DNA of 64,000 bases from Oscillospiraceae bacterium (GTDB lineage Bacteria; Bacillota; Clostridia; Oscillospirales; CAG-272): positions 1 through 64,000 of the forward strand of contig SVQY01000005.1 of the NCBI GenBank assembly GCA_015065135.1, written 5' to 3'. The notes below the pieces were generated by a model. It searched no databases. It saw only the letters and a list, made by a program, of their open reading frames with translations, and was not told the DNA's origin. Within the stretch, counting starts at the first letter, position 1. Every line of letters starts with the position of its first letter. Shown here one piece after another: positions 38,285 to 47,581 of this stretch. The translations under genes were made by a program, and so were the position numbers.

Positions 38285-38578
38285 ATGATCGCAACCCTTG
38301 TTTTTGTTGATGTGAAGCCGGAGAACGTGGAGGATTTCCGCGCCATCACCCTTTACAACCACGAGAACTCCCGCAAGGAGCCCGGCAACGTGCGCTTTGA
38401 CGTGCTGCAGAGCCGTGAGGATCCCACCAAGTTCACCCTTTATGAGGTGTTCGTGGACGAGGAGGCAGCCGCCTTCCACAAGACCACCGAGCATTATAAT
38501 CGCTGGCGCGAGACGGTAGCACCCTACATGGCATCCCCCCGCAAGGCGCTGCCCACTACTCCCGCTGCATTTGACTGA
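38285..38578 (+). CDS. Antibiotic biosynthesis monooxygenase (ABM) superfamily / putative quinol monooxygenase
   Basis: NHENSRKEPGNVRFDVLQSREDPTKFTLYEVFVDEEAAAFHKTTEHYNRW. Confidence 0.88.
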   Translation: MIATLVFVDVKPENVEDFRAITLYNHENSRKEPGNVRFDVLQSREDPTKFTLYEVFVDEEAAAFHKTTEHYNRWRETVAPYMASPRKALPTTPAAFD

Positions 38579-38597
38579 TCCAAGATCTATACAGCAA

Positions 38598-38634
38598 AAA
38601 AAGCCGCACAGGATCTTTCCTGCGCGGCTTTTTT
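38598..38634 (+). terminator. Rho-independent terminator
   Basis: AAAAAAGCCGCaCAGGAtctTTCCTGcGCGGCTTTTTT. Confidence 0.75.
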
Positions 38635-38650
38635 CGTTTCACAACAATCA

Positions 38651-38677
38651 AGGCGGAGAGCGTTTTGCTCTCCGCCT
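38651..38677 (-). terminator. Hairpin, probable terminator of the minus-strand operon
   Basis: AGGCGGAGAGCgttttGCTCTCCGCCT. Confidence 0.65.
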
Positions 38678-38684
38678 TAGTCAT

Positions 38685-39077
38685 TTATTCCGCAATAAGC
38701 CCCTTTGGTGCCAGGATTTCTTTTGCAAGGGATACACGCTCGCCGAGGATCCGCACGGGCGCAGTCAATCGCTCGGCGGCGGCAAATACCGCTGCGCGAG
38801 CGGTATCCTCGTCTGTGTCGGGCACGCGCAGCGTACCGTCGTCTGCCACAAAGATAACCCCGTTAGCTGCCTTTTCGTAAAGTGCCTCGTAGTTTTCCTC
38901 CACGTCAGAGGAGTCGTATTTGGCCAACTCATAGCGCAGAGCGGTAGGACAAAGGGGCTCCATTGGCGGATGGATCGCCTCCAGCATACGGTATTCCAGC
39001 AGCGTTAGCACCGAGAGCGAACCGCAAACGGTGTCGTAGGCATATTTTTTTGCGTTGTGCTTGAACAGGACCAGCAT
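38685..39077 (-). CDS. Short protein resembling the N-terminal recognition (RRE/PqqD-like) domain of SCIFF-type radical SAM maturases
   Basis: MLVLFKHNAKKYAYDTVCGSLSVLTLLEYRMLEAI...LRYELAKYDSSDVEENYEALYEKAANGVIFV; resembles the YxxDxxSGxxxVxxxxxYxxL pattern I recall for SCIFF maturase N-termini. No CxxxCxxC radical-SAM core. Confidence 0.4.
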   Translation of the reverse strand: MLVLFKHNAKKYAYDTVCGSLSVLTLLEYRMLEAIHPPMEPLCPTALRYELAKYDSSDVEENYEALYEKAANGVIFVADDGTLRVPDTDEDTARAAVFAAAERLTAPVRILGERVSLAKEILAPKGLIAE

Positions 39078-39101
39078 TTTTGATCTCCTTTATATTTGTT
39101 C

Positions 39102-39563
39102 TTAACGGCGCCGCCTTCTTGAACGGCGTGCGGTCAGCCATCCGCCCGTCAGCGCGGCAGGGAGCAGCAAAAGGCGTTGCAGTAAAGCGATGCTCCAGGC
39201 GGTATCCTGCCGCCATTCGCGCGGTACGCAAAAGCTCAGCACCGTCAGCAAAAGGACCCAGAGCAACGCCGTTCCGCCTCCGCAAAGCAGGGGAAAGCGA
39301 CGGCGGCAGAAGGCGGTCGCTACAGCACCGCCGATGCAGACGGTCAGATAGACCAGCGCGAGACCGACGGCGCTGTGGTAACGGTCGGGGTCCTTTGTCA
39401 GCAGCAGAAGCGCGGTAGCACCAAAAAGAAGCAGCAAGCCCACGCCAACCGTTACGGGAAATGCCCATAGGATGCATTTCACGGTGGAGCTGAGGGTAGG
39501 AGCGCCCGCTTTTTCCTTGGTCGGGCGGTGCCTTCTTGCTGCTTTTCTGTTTTGTCGGAACAT
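39102..39563 (-). CDS. TIGR04086-like small membrane protein
   Basis: MFRQNRKAARRHRPTKEK...; four hydrophobic segments; located next to yajC. Start chosen at the MFRQNRK Met inside ORF 39102..39617. Confidence 0.6.
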   Translation of the reverse strand: MFRQNRKAARRHRPTKEKAGAPTLSSTVKCILWAFPVTVGVGLLLLFGATALLLLTKDPDRYHSAVGLALVYLTVCIGGAVATAFCRRRFPLLCGGGTALLWVLLLTVLSFCVPREWRQDTAWSIALLQRLLLLPAALTGGWLTARRSRRRRR

Positions 39564-39628
39564 ATGCGGTTCTCCTTTATGTACGTTTTGGTACATTCTA
39601 TGAGCGGAGAAACGCATTTAGTCCAATA

Positions 39629-40099
39629 TCAGGCGTTGTTTTCCTCGGTTGCAGGTGCTTCCTCGGTGGCGGGGGCTTCTTCTACCACCTCGGCAGTAGC
39701 CTCCTCCTTCTTGGTCTTCTTGGTCTTCTTGACGGGCTTGTCCTCCTTCAGCTCGGCGGGAGCAAGCTTCTTGTCGGGCTCAGCCTTCTTTTCGGCAGTC
39801 TCGGCCACCTTCTCGGCAGAAACGCGCTTGGCGCTGGCAGGTACGTCGACCGAGCGGACAGCGGACTTGAGCAGGCGGATGCGGGTGTGATCGCGCGTGG
39901 TCTCGATGACCATGGTCTCGTCCTTTACGCTGACCACCTTGCCGATGATGCCACCAATGGTGGTGATCTCATCGCCTACCGTAATGCCGTTACGCATTTC
40001 AGCTTCCTTTTTGTCCTTCTTTCTAGAAGAGAACCACGTCCAGATAAACATGCCGCCCAGAGCGACAAGCAAAATGATCCATGTTCCGGTTCCACCCAT
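39629..40099 (-). CDS. yajC: Preprotein translocase subunit YajC with low-complexity C-terminal tail
   Basis: N-terminal TM, then MRNGITVGDEITTIGGIIGKVVSVKDETMVIETTRDHTRIRLLKSAVRSV. Confidence 0.9.
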   Translation of the reverse strand: MGGTGTWIILLVALGGMFIWTWFSSRKKDKKEAEMRNGITVGDEITTIGGIIGKVVSVKDETMVIETTRDHTRIRLLKSAVRSVDVPASAKRVSAEKVAETAEKKAEPDKKLAPAELKEDKPVKKTKKTKKEEATAEVVEEAPATEEAPATEENNA

Positions 40100-40232
40100 T
40101 TTTTGTATCCTCCAAAATAAACATAATACATGTATTATAGCCGATTTGCTCCCGAATTACAAGCCCCTATTTGTAAATTTTTGAAATTGCGGCAAATATT
40201 GGCACTTTTTTTATAAAAAATAGGGTAAACGG

Positions 40233-40261
40233 TTGAAAAAAATAATGAAATGTGTTATACT
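40233..40261 (+). promoter_or_regulatory. Putative sigma-A promoter for the rimM-trmD operon
   Basis: TTGAAA 40233-40238, 17-bp spacer, TATACT 40256-40261. Confidence 0.65.
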
Positions 40262-40308
40262 CTTTATAATTATAGTTAGAATTATGCCCAAGCGGCAAAG
40301 GAGGTACT

Positions 40309-40820
40309 ATGCCAAGGATCACATATCCCGAATGCGGAAAGGTCATCAATACCCACGGATGCCACGGTGGCGTCAAGATCGAGCCGTGGTGCGATAGCCC
40401 TGCCGTATTTACCTCGCTGCCGCGTGTTTTTCTGCGCGTGGAGGGTGAGCTTCGCCCTGTCAGATTGCGCAATGCCGCCGTGCTTGGTGGGCGCTTTGTA
40501 TGCGCCGAGCTGGAGGGCGTGAGCAGTATGGAGGCAGCCGAGGCTCTACGCGGCACCGTTCTGTACGCAGACCGCAGGATCTGCATATTCCCGAAGGAAC
40601 GCTGCTGATCGCGGAAATGAAGGGGATGAAGGTCTATCACGCGGTGACCGGAGAAACGCTTGGCACGCTGACCGACGTGATCCACCCCGGCGCTACCGAT
40701 ATTTACGTGATCCGTACCGAAAAGGGTGAGGCGATGGTACCCGTGGTGGCGGAGTTCGTGCAGCGCGTGGATGAGAACGAGGGGATCTTCCTGACCCCGA
40801 TCGAAGGGATGTTTGACTGA
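40309..40820 (+). pseudogene. rimM: Ribosome maturation factor RimM, split by a frameshift
   Basis: Frame 1 (40309..40608) gives the RimM N-domain ending ...VLYADRRicifpkerc*. The -1 frame continues ...DLHIPEGTLLIAEMKGMKVYHAVTGETLGTLTDVIHPGATDIYVIRTEKGEAMVPVVAEFVQRVD...GMFD, a PRC barrel. Directly upstream of trmD. Confidence 0.85.
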
Positions 40821-41515
40821 TGCGTTTTGATATTATGACCCTGTTTCCGGAGTTTGTGGACCGCGTGCTGGAGGAAAGCATCATCGGCCGCGCGCAGAAA
40901 AGCGGCGCCATCACGGTGCGCTCGCACAACATCCGGGATTATTCCAAGGACAAGCACCGCAGAGTAGACGACACACCTTACGGTGGCGGCAAGGGGATGC
41001 TGATGATGGCACCGCCGATATATGACTGCTACGAGGCGATCCTGACAGAATTTCCCACAGCGGAAAAGCGCCACGTGGTCTATATGTCCCCACGGGGTAG
41101 AGTGCTGGATCAGCAAAAGGCGAAGGAGCTTTCCTCCTATGACCACCTGGTGATCCTATGCGGGCATTATGAGGGCGTGGATGCCCGTATCATTGAAGAG
41201 ATCGTTGACGAGGAGATCTCGATCGGCGATTTTGTGCTGACCGGCGGAGAGCTGCCCGCCTGCATTCTGGTGGATGCGGTGGCGCGGCTGGTGGATGGGG
41301 TCCTGGCCGATCCCGAATGCCACGAAAAGGAGAGCTTCTCTGACGGGCTGCTGGAATATCCGCAATATACGCGGCCGGTGGAATTCCACGGTCGCATCGT
41401 GCCGGAGGTGCTGCTTTCCGGCCATCACGCCAATATTGATAAGTGGCGGGAGGAGCAGGCGCTGGAGATCACTGCGCGACTGCGCCCCGAGCTGCTGGAA
41501 AAACGAAAAAAGTAA
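40820..41515 (+). CDS. trmD: tRNA (guanine(37)-N1)-methyltransferase
   Basis: MRFDIMTLFPEFVDRVLEESIIGRA, RVDDTPYGGGKGMLM, LCGHYEGVDARIIE, ISIGDFVLTGGELPA. Confidence 0.97.
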   Translation: MRFDIMTLFPEFVDRVLEESIIGRAQKSGAITVRSHNIRDYSKDKHRRVDDTPYGGGKGMLMMAPPIYDCYEAILTEFPTAEKRHVVYMSPRGRVLDQQKAKELSSYDHLVILCGHYEGVDARIIEEIVDEEISIGDFVLTGGELPACILVDAVARLVDGVLADPECHEKESFSDGLLEYPQYTRPVEFHGRIVPEVLLSGHHANIDKWREEQALEITARLRPELLEKRKK

Positions 41516-41536
41516 AAAAGAAAGGAGGTCGACGGC

Positions 41537-43495
41537 ATGAAACGAGGCAGACAAAGATGGCAGGATAGCTATATCGTGCGCTTTTTTGTGTATATCACCA
41601 ATTTGGTCTATAGCGCCATTGAGGTGGGTCTGCTCGGCCGCTTGTTCACCTCCTATCAGACCTCCGACCGTCTGTTCCGCACCTCGCTTTTCGGCCGTGC
41701 CGCCAAGGCGATCCGGATCGGCAACAGCAGGGTCTATCGCACGGTGCGCCGTAATGTGGCGCTGGCGATGAACCGTAGCTGGCTGAACCGCTTTTTCTCG
41801 GGTCTGATCTACCGCTTCTGCTGCTATAGCATGCGCACCTTCGGTGCCTTCTGTGTGACGGCGGGTGCCTATTCGGCTATCATGTATTGGCTCTTGTCGG
41901 TGGTCTGGCAAAGCAATAGCGTTGAGACCTCTCAGCTGTTCGGCGCTGCGAGCCTGCTGGTGATCGGTATTCTGATGTTGTTTTCGGATACCTCGCTCGG
42001 CTATGCGATCTCTCACGGTCTTTTCTACAACAAGCTGCTGGCACCGCTCTTCGGTGTGCCGGAGGAAACGCTTCGCACAATAGAAAAGGAAGGGAAGCAG
42101 GGCTACGCCATTGCCATTCCGCTCGGCATGGTGATCGGTGCCGTTACCGCGCTGACCTCACCCTTCTATCTGTTGGCGGGTCTGATCGCCTTTTTGCTGA
42201 TATATCTGGTTCTTTCTGTGCCGGAGGCCGGCGTGGTGCTGGTGCTGCTGGTGCTGCCCTTTGTGGGCTTTTGGCAAAACGGTGAGCGTTGGCTGCTGTT
42301 TGCGGCCGCTCTGCCGATGATCTCCTACCTTGGTAAGCTGCTGCGCGGCAAGCGCGCCTTCCATCTGGAGGTTCAGGACGTTCCCGTGCTGCTGATGCTG
42401 CTGTTCTTTCTGCTTTCCGGCATTTCGGTGGCGGGGCGCAGTGCCTGGAGCGTTGTGCTGCCTGCGGTGCTGCTGGTCGGCTTTTACTTTCTTGTGGTCA
42501 ATGTGATCGCAACACCCAGCTGGTCTCGCCGTTGCCGTCAGGCTTTGGTCGTTTCGGCCATGCTTTCCTCGCTTGTGGGTATCGTGCAGTATTTGTTGGC
42601 GGTCCTGCAGACAGGTGTGCTGACACTTTCGGTGCACAGCGCATCGGTACACGCCGGGTTTGCGGATCAGACCACCTTTGCGTATTTCCTGGTGATCGCA
42701 TTCCCGTTTGCGCTGATCACCTTTGCCACCTCTACCCATACCGATCGCATCTGGAGCGGCTTTGCGCTGGCTGCCATTGTGGCTGTTGGCGTGCTGACCT
42801 GGGTGCATAGCGCTATGATCTCTATGATCGTGATGCTGCTCCTGTTTCTGCTGCTATTCGAGCGCTTTTCATTCCCGTTTATTCTGGTGGGAACGAGCCT
42901 TTTTACCACTGTGATCGCTACACTGTCGGCGCCGAACAAGGAGCGTTTTCTCGGTGCGCTGCGGTCAAATTCCGGTGTGGCTGTCAGTCGTACGCTGTCG
43001 GCCGGTGATCTTGTCGGCAGGATCTTTTTTGAAAAGGGAAGCGGTCTGTTTGCACGCGGTGCCGGTATCTCCCGTCTGTTCTTCGGACTGGGCAGCGGCG
43101 GTATTGAACGCTTTTGTGCTTTGTATACCTCCGTGCCTCCGCAGGAGGTAGCGGCATCCTTGAATTTCTGGTTCTATCTGCTGATCGAAAACGGCGTTGC
43201 GGGCGTGCTTTTGCCCATCGCCTTCTTCTTCCTTTTTTATCAAAGCTGCTTCTCCACAATGCGGTACGGTACCGACCGTACGGTGCGGCTATGCTCAATG
43301 GCGGGTGTGGTCATGCTGACCGGTGTGCTGATCATGAGTATTTTCCGCTATGCATGGTATGATCCGGCTGCGTTGCTTGTCTTTTTTGCGGCAGCTGCCG
43401 TGATCAGTGCTGCCGAGCGCCACGAGCGCTTCCGCCGCGTGACCGGTGAATTTATGGAGGACGGCAATCGGGCAGAGCTCGAGTATTACGGTTAA
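41537..43495 (+). CDS. O-antigen ligase-like polytopic membrane protein
   Basis: 652 aa, ~12 hydrophobic segments; periplasmic loop region and position of the Wzy/WaaL-like core (ARGAGISRLFFGLGSGGIERF...NFWFYLLIENGVAGVLL). Confidence 0.75.
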   Translation: MKRGRQRWQDSYIVRFFVYITNLVYSAIEVGLLGRLFTSYQTSDRLFRTSLFGRAAKAIRIGNSRVYRTVRRNVALAMNRSWLNRFFSGLIYRFCCYSMRTFGAFCVTAGAYSAIMYWLLSVVWQSNSVETSQLFGAASLLVIGILMLFSDTSLGYAISHGLFYNKLLAPLFGVPEETLRTIEKEGKQGYAIAIPLGMVIGAVTALTSPFYLLAGLIAFLLIYLVLSVPEAGVVLVLLVLPFVGFWQNGERWLLFAAALPMISYLGKLLRGKRAFHLEVQDVPVLLMLLFFLLSGISVAGRSAWSVVLPAVLLVGFYFLVVNVIATPSWSRRCRQALVVSAMLSSLVGIVQYLLAVLQTGVLTLSVHSASVHAGFADQTTFAYFLVIAFPFALITFATSTHTDRIWSGFALAAIVAVGVLTWVHSAMISMIVMLLLFLLLFERFSFPFILVGTSLFTTVIATLSAPNKERFLGALRSNSGVAVSRTLSAGDLVGRIFFEKGSGLFARGAGISRLFFGLGSGGIERFCALYTSVPPQEVAASLNFWFYLLIENGVAGVLLPIAFFFLFYQSCFSTMRYGTDRTVRLCSMAGVVMLTGVLIMSIFRYAWYDPAALLVFFAAAAVISAAERHERFRRVTGEFMEDGNRAELEYYG

Positions 43496-43543
43496 TAGAC
43501 CTGCTATGCAGGTAAGGATAGAAAATTCCCGAGGAGGTTTCGT

Positions 43544-44146
43544 ATGAACCGCACGAAAAACGAAGCGCAACGGCCGGAGGCCGAGGAGCGCAAGCCCCGC
43601 AAGCGCCGCGCACCCGAAAAGGAGCCGCAGGGCGCTGATCGCAAGAAATGGCTGTTTCTTGTCGTTGATATTTTACTGCTTGCCGCCATTGTGGCGGTCG
43701 TGATCGTTCTGATCTCGCTGCTCACCCCCTGGTCGATATTCGATAATAGCACCACCGAGCCGAGGCAGATCACCTATACGGTGGAGATCAAGGGCGTAGA
43801 CCAAGCCTCGCTTTCCGCCTTGCAGGTGGGCGATACCGTTACCGACCGCACTACAGGCGTGACCATCGGTACCGTTACGGCCATTCATAACCGTGATTTT
43901 GAGGACTATGCAAGTGAGGCAGGCGAGTGGGATGAGGAGCTTGGCGCTTACGTAGTGGATAAGGTCATTTATCCGGAGGACTCCGGACTGATGACCGTGA
44001 CCGTTACGCTGACCGTGACCGCCGATTACGAGGCGGGCGTGGGCTATTGCGTGGGCAACTCCCGCATTGCGGTAGGCTGTGTGTTGGATATGGCCTTCAA
44101 TAATTATGCCGACATCGGCGAATGTGTCGCCCTTGAAGCCAAGTAA
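43544..44146 (+). CDS. DUF4330-like membrane-anchored protein
   Basis: Single N-terminal TM (WLFLVVDILLLAAIVAVVIVLISLL), then a beta domain QITYTVEIKGVDQASLSALQVGDTVTDRTTGVTIGTV. Confidence 0.65.
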   Translation: MNRTKNEAQRPEAEERKPRKRRAPEKEPQGADRKKWLFLVVDILLLAAIVAVVIVLISLLTPWSIFDNSTTEPRQITYTVEIKGVDQASLSALQVGDTVTDRTTGVTIGTVTAIHNRDFEDYASEAGEWDEELGAYVVDKVIYPEDSGLMTVTVTLTVTADYEAGVGYCVGNSRIAVGCVLDMAFNNYADIGECVALEAK

Positions 44147-44160
44147 AGGAGGGGTAGGAT

Positions 44161-44688
44161 ATGAAAACAAGCGAAGAAAAAAAGAAAGCTCCCTCCGGCT
44201 TCCGTTTTAACGTTTTTGACGCGATCCTGATCCTGCTGGCGGTGCTTTGCATCGTAGGTATCTGGCAGCGCGGCAATCTGCAAAAGCTGTTTGAGGCGGG
44301 CGAGGCGATGGAGGAGTATACCGTGACCTTTGAGGTGCGCAAGCTGCGCAGCACGACCGCTGATCTGTTGGTGCAGGGCACCGAGTTCTATCTTATGGAA
44401 AACGGTAGCCGCGTGCCGATGGGTGCGCTGTCGGTGCAGGTCTCTGCGCGCCCTGCTACCGAGTATCTGCAGCATCCCACTGAGGGAATGGTGGAGGCGC
44501 GCTATCCCGAGGATAGCTACGAGCGATTGCAGGATGTGACCGGTACGCTGATTTGCCGCGGCATCGAGCACAACGGCTCCTTCCTGTTGGAGGGAAAAAC
44601 GCATCTCGCCATCAATCAGACGCTGGCTGCCTATACCGAAAGAGCAAATCTGAGCATTTGTATTACCGGCATTCAAAAGGTTGCTTGA
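44161..44688 (+). CDS. DUF4330-like membrane-anchored protein (second copy)
   Basis: FRFNVFDAILILLAVLCIVGIW TM, then EYTVTFEVRKLRSTTADLLVQGTEFYL domain. Confidence 0.65.
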   Translation: MKTSEEKKKAPSGFRFNVFDAILILLAVLCIVGIWQRGNLQKLFEAGEAMEEYTVTFEVRKLRSTTADLLVQGTEFYLMENGSRVPMGALSVQVSARPATEYLQHPTEGMVEARYPEDSYERLQDVTGTLICRGIEHNGSFLLEGKTHLAINQTLAAYTERANLSICITGIQKVA

Positions 44689-44748
44689 TTTGTGTAAAAT
44701 AGACAGAGATAATGCCGTTATTTGTTTGAAATACGCAAAAACTGCCCA

Positions 44749-44777
44749 TTGATTTTCGCAAAAGAATTTGATATACT
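44749..44777 (+). promoter_or_regulatory. Putative sigma-A promoter for the HPr gene
   Basis: TTGATT 44749-44754, 17-bp spacer, TATACT 44772-44777. Confidence 0.55.
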
Positions 44778-44838
44778 ATTCCTATATACGTGTGCCTGTC
44801 GTCAGGCAGGAAAATCGAAAGAAATGGAGCGTTTGACT

Positions 44839-45102
44839 ATGATTACTCGCGAAGTAACCATTACCAATACGATCGGCCTCCATGCCCGTCCCGCTACCTT
44901 TTTTATCCAAAAGGCAAATGCTTACAAGAGCTCTGTATGGGTAGAAAAGGATGATCGCAAGGTCAATGCAAAAAGCCTTCTCGGCGTGCTTTCTCTGGGT
45001 ATCGCGCAGGGCATGACCATCAAGCTGATCGCAGACGGAGCGGATGAGACTGATGCTTTGGATGGTCTTGAGGCCTTGGTAAACACCGGGTTTCAGGATT
45101 GA
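44839..45102 (+). CDS. ptsH: HPr family phosphocarrier protein
   Basis: TNTIGLHARPATFFIQKANAYKSSVWVEKDDRKVNAKSLLGVLSLGI: His15 and regulatory Ser46 motifs both present. Confidence 0.93.
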   Translation: MITREVTITNTIGLHARPATFFIQKANAYKSSVWVEKDDRKVNAKSLLGVLSLGIAQGMTIKLIADGADETDALDGLEALVNTGFQD

Positions 45103-45170
45103 TCAACTCTGAAAGACCGTATCAATTTGGGCGCCTTTGGTAGGCGCCCTTTTTTGAGGAGGTGAGGTTG

Positions 45171-47012
45171 TTGTCAAACGAAGAAAAACAGAAGAAATTA
45201 TTGGAAAAGGCCAACAGCCTGCCGCTGACCCCCGGTGTTTATCTGATGAAGGACGCATCGGGAAGGATCATTTACGTGGGAAAATCGCGCAAGCTGAAGA
45301 ACCGTGTTTCCCAGTACTTTCAGAATAGTGTCAAGCAGATCAAAACGGCGCGTATGGTCGCCGCCGTTGCAGATTTCGATTATTTCCTTTGCAGCACCGA
45401 GATCGAGGCGCTGGCGTTGGAAAATACGTTGATCAAGCAGCACACGCCTAAATACAATATCCGTTTAAAGGATGCGAAGTCCTACCCCTATATCAAGATC
45501 ACCGCAGAGCCCTATCCGCGCCTGGAGTTTACGCGCACGCGTAAGGCGGATAAGGGGCGCTATTTCGGCCCTTATTCGGGGGCATCGGTAGCAGGAGGCG
45601 TGCTGCGTACCCTGCAAAGGATCCTGTGCCTGCCTACCTGCACCCGCCGATTTCCCAAGGATATCGGCAAGGAGCGCCCTTGCCTCTATTATCAGCTGGG
45701 GCAGTGCTGCGGTGTTTGCACCGGCAAGGTCAGCGAGGCGGAATATGCCGAGCTGATCCGTTGTGCTGCTGAGATCCTGCGCGGTGAGACAGCTGCTGCC
45801 AGAGCGCGCGTGCGCAGGGAAATGGAGCAGGCAGCAGAGGAGGAGCGCTTTGAGCGCGCAGCTGTGCTGCGTGATCGTCTTTTTGCTTTGGAAAAGCTTT
45901 CGCAAAAGCAGAAGGTCCTGGCCGCACCCGATGTCAGCGAGGATGTGTTCGGCTTGTATCGGGATGCCTACGGTACCGCAATGTCGGTGTTCTATATTCG
46001 CGAGGGCGCGCTTATAGATAAATATGAAACGGTTTTCGGCGCCGAGGAGATTCTGGAAGAGGAGGCGCTGCTGACTTTTATTTACGATCATTACCGTTAT
46101 CGTGAGGATGTGCCGCCCCGTATCCTACTTTCCTTTGAAGCACCCGAGGAGGATGTATCCGCTTTGGCCGACTCGTTGACGGCAGCAGCAGGGCACAAGG
46201 TACAGATCTATACGCCGCAACGCGGCGACAGACACACCCGCTGCATTCTGGCAGTGGAAAATGCAAAGGAAAAGCTGCAGGCCGAGCGAAACGCGAGTGA
46301 AAAAAGCAACGAAAATCTGGTGCGCCTCGCCCATCTGCTTGCGCTGGAGGCGCTTCCCGAGCGGATCGAGAGTTATGACATCTCCAACCTTGGCAGCGAG
46401 CACAAGACCTGCGGTATGATCGTTTTTGAAAACGGAAAATTCAAAAAGAGTGACTACCGTACCTTCCGCATCAAAAGCGTGGAGGGAACAGACGACTATG
46501 CCTCTATGCGTGAGGCTATGTCACGGAGATTTGCACACCTCGGAGAGGATAAATTCGGCCGCGAGCCTGATCTGATCCTGCTGGACGGCGGTGCCACACA
46601 CGTGGCAACGGTGCGCCGCCTGATGGAGGAGCTGCGGCTGGATATTCCCGTATTCGGTATGGTCAAGGATGCCTTTCACAAAACGCGTGCGCTTTGCAGC
46701 GAGCGGGAGGAGATCTCCATCGCGGGGGATCGCGGTGTATTTACGATGATCTACCGCATCCAGGAGGAGGTCCACCGCTTCTCGGTCAAGCGGATGAGCG
46801 AGGCCAAGAGCGGTACGCTGCGCAGCTCGGGGCTGGAAAAGATCCCCGGTGTCGGCAAGGCCAAGGCCAAGCTGCTGCTGGCGCATTTCAAGGGCCTTTC
46901 CGGTGTTCGGGAGGCTGACGAAAAAACACTTGCCGAGGTGGCCGGCATCGGCCCTGTTCTGGCAGGAGAGATCTACCGATATTTTCACAAAAAGGAGGAG
47001 GGAGCACCATGA
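45171..47012 (+). CDS. uvrC: Excinuclease ABC subunit C
   Basis: LPLTPGVYLMKDASGRIIYVGKSRKLKNRVSQYF, RFPKDIGKERPCLYYQLGQCCGVC, ESYDISNLGSEHKTCGMIVFENG, C-terminal HhH. TTG start likely. Confidence 0.96.
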   Translation: MSNEEKQKKLLEKANSLPLTPGVYLMKDASGRIIYVGKSRKLKNRVSQYFQNSVKQIKTARMVAAVADFDYFLCSTEIEALALENTLIKQHTPKYNIRLKDAKSYPYIKITAEPYPRLEFTRTRKADKGRYFGPYSGASVAGGVLRTLQRILCLPTCTRRFPKDIGKERPCLYYQLGQCCGVCTGKVSEAEYAELIRCAAEILRGETAAARARVRREMEQAAEEERFERAAVLRDRLFALEKLSQKQKVLAAPDVSEDVFGLYRDAYGTAMSVFYIREGALIDKYETVFGAEEILEEEALLTFIYDHYRYREDVPPRILLSFEAPEEDVSALADSLTAAAGHKVQIYTPQRGDRHTRCILAVENAKEKLQAERNASEKSNENLVRLAHLLALEALPERIESYDISNLGSEHKTCGMIVFENGKFKKSDYRTFRIKSVEGTDDYASMREAMSRRFAHLGEDKFGREPDLILLDGGATHVATVRRLMEELRLDIPVFGMVKDAFHKTRALCSEREEISIAGDRGVFTMIYRIQEEVHRFSVKRMSEAKSGTLRSSGLEKIPGVGKAKAKLLLAHFKGLSGVREADEKTLAEVAGIGPVLAGEIYRYFHKKEEGAP

Positions 47013-47581
47013 TGCGCATTATTACGGGCAGCGCCCGCGGTACGCACTTATATACCCTCCCGGGCGAGGCAACGCGCCCGACCTCGGAGCGTGCCAAGGA
47101 GGCGCTGTTCTCGGTCCTGCAGCAAAAGCCGCTGCGGGCGCGTGTGCTGGATCTGTTTGCAGGCTCCGGTCAGCTGGGGCTGGAGGCGCTGAGCCGCGGT
47201 GCGATGCAGGCGATCTTTGTGGATGCCTCTGCCGAGGCGATCGGCATCCTGCATCGCAATGCGGAAAAAACGCATCTTGCCGAGCGCGCCACGATCCGCC
47301 GCAGCGATGCTATTTCCTTTTTGAAGGGATATAGCGGCGCACCCTTCGATCTTGTCTTTCTGGATCCCCCTTATGCGGCAGGTCTGGTGCCGCCTTGCCT
47401 TGCATTGCTGCACGATCGCAAGCTGCTTGCAGCCGGCGCGATCGTGGCGGTCGAAACGGCCACCTACGATGACGTGTTTGGGCAGGATGCCGCCTTGCAG
47501 AGCCTTTATTTCGTAGAAAAACAGAGTCGTTACGGCGTGGCACACATCACGCTGCTGACGTCCAAGGAGGAGCTTTTATGA
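47009..47581 (+). CDS. rsmD: 16S rRNA (guanine(966)-N2)-methyltransferase
   Basis: MRIITGSARGTHLYTLPGEATRPTSERAKEALFSVLQ, VLDLFAGSGQLGLEALSRGA, FDLVFLDPPYAAG. Confidence 0.95.
   Translation: MMRIITGSARGTHLYTLPGEATRPTSERAKEALFSVLQQKPLRARVLDLFAGSGQLGLEALSRGAMQAIFVDASAEAIGILHRNAEKTHLAERATIRRSDAISFLKGYSGAPFDLVFLDPPYAAGLVPPCLALLHDRKLLAAGAIVAVETATYDDVFGQDAALQSLYFVEKQSRYGVAHITLLTSKEELL

Noticed and set aside
37090-38349. 419-aa minus-strand ORF opposite the epimerase
   Set aside because: Antisense shadow. The plus strand encodes a recognisable SDR.
40565-40580. Programmed ribosomal frameshift in rimM
   Set aside because: No X_XXY_YYZ slippery sequence at the frame switch and no known precedent. 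A one-base deletion or sequence error is more economical.
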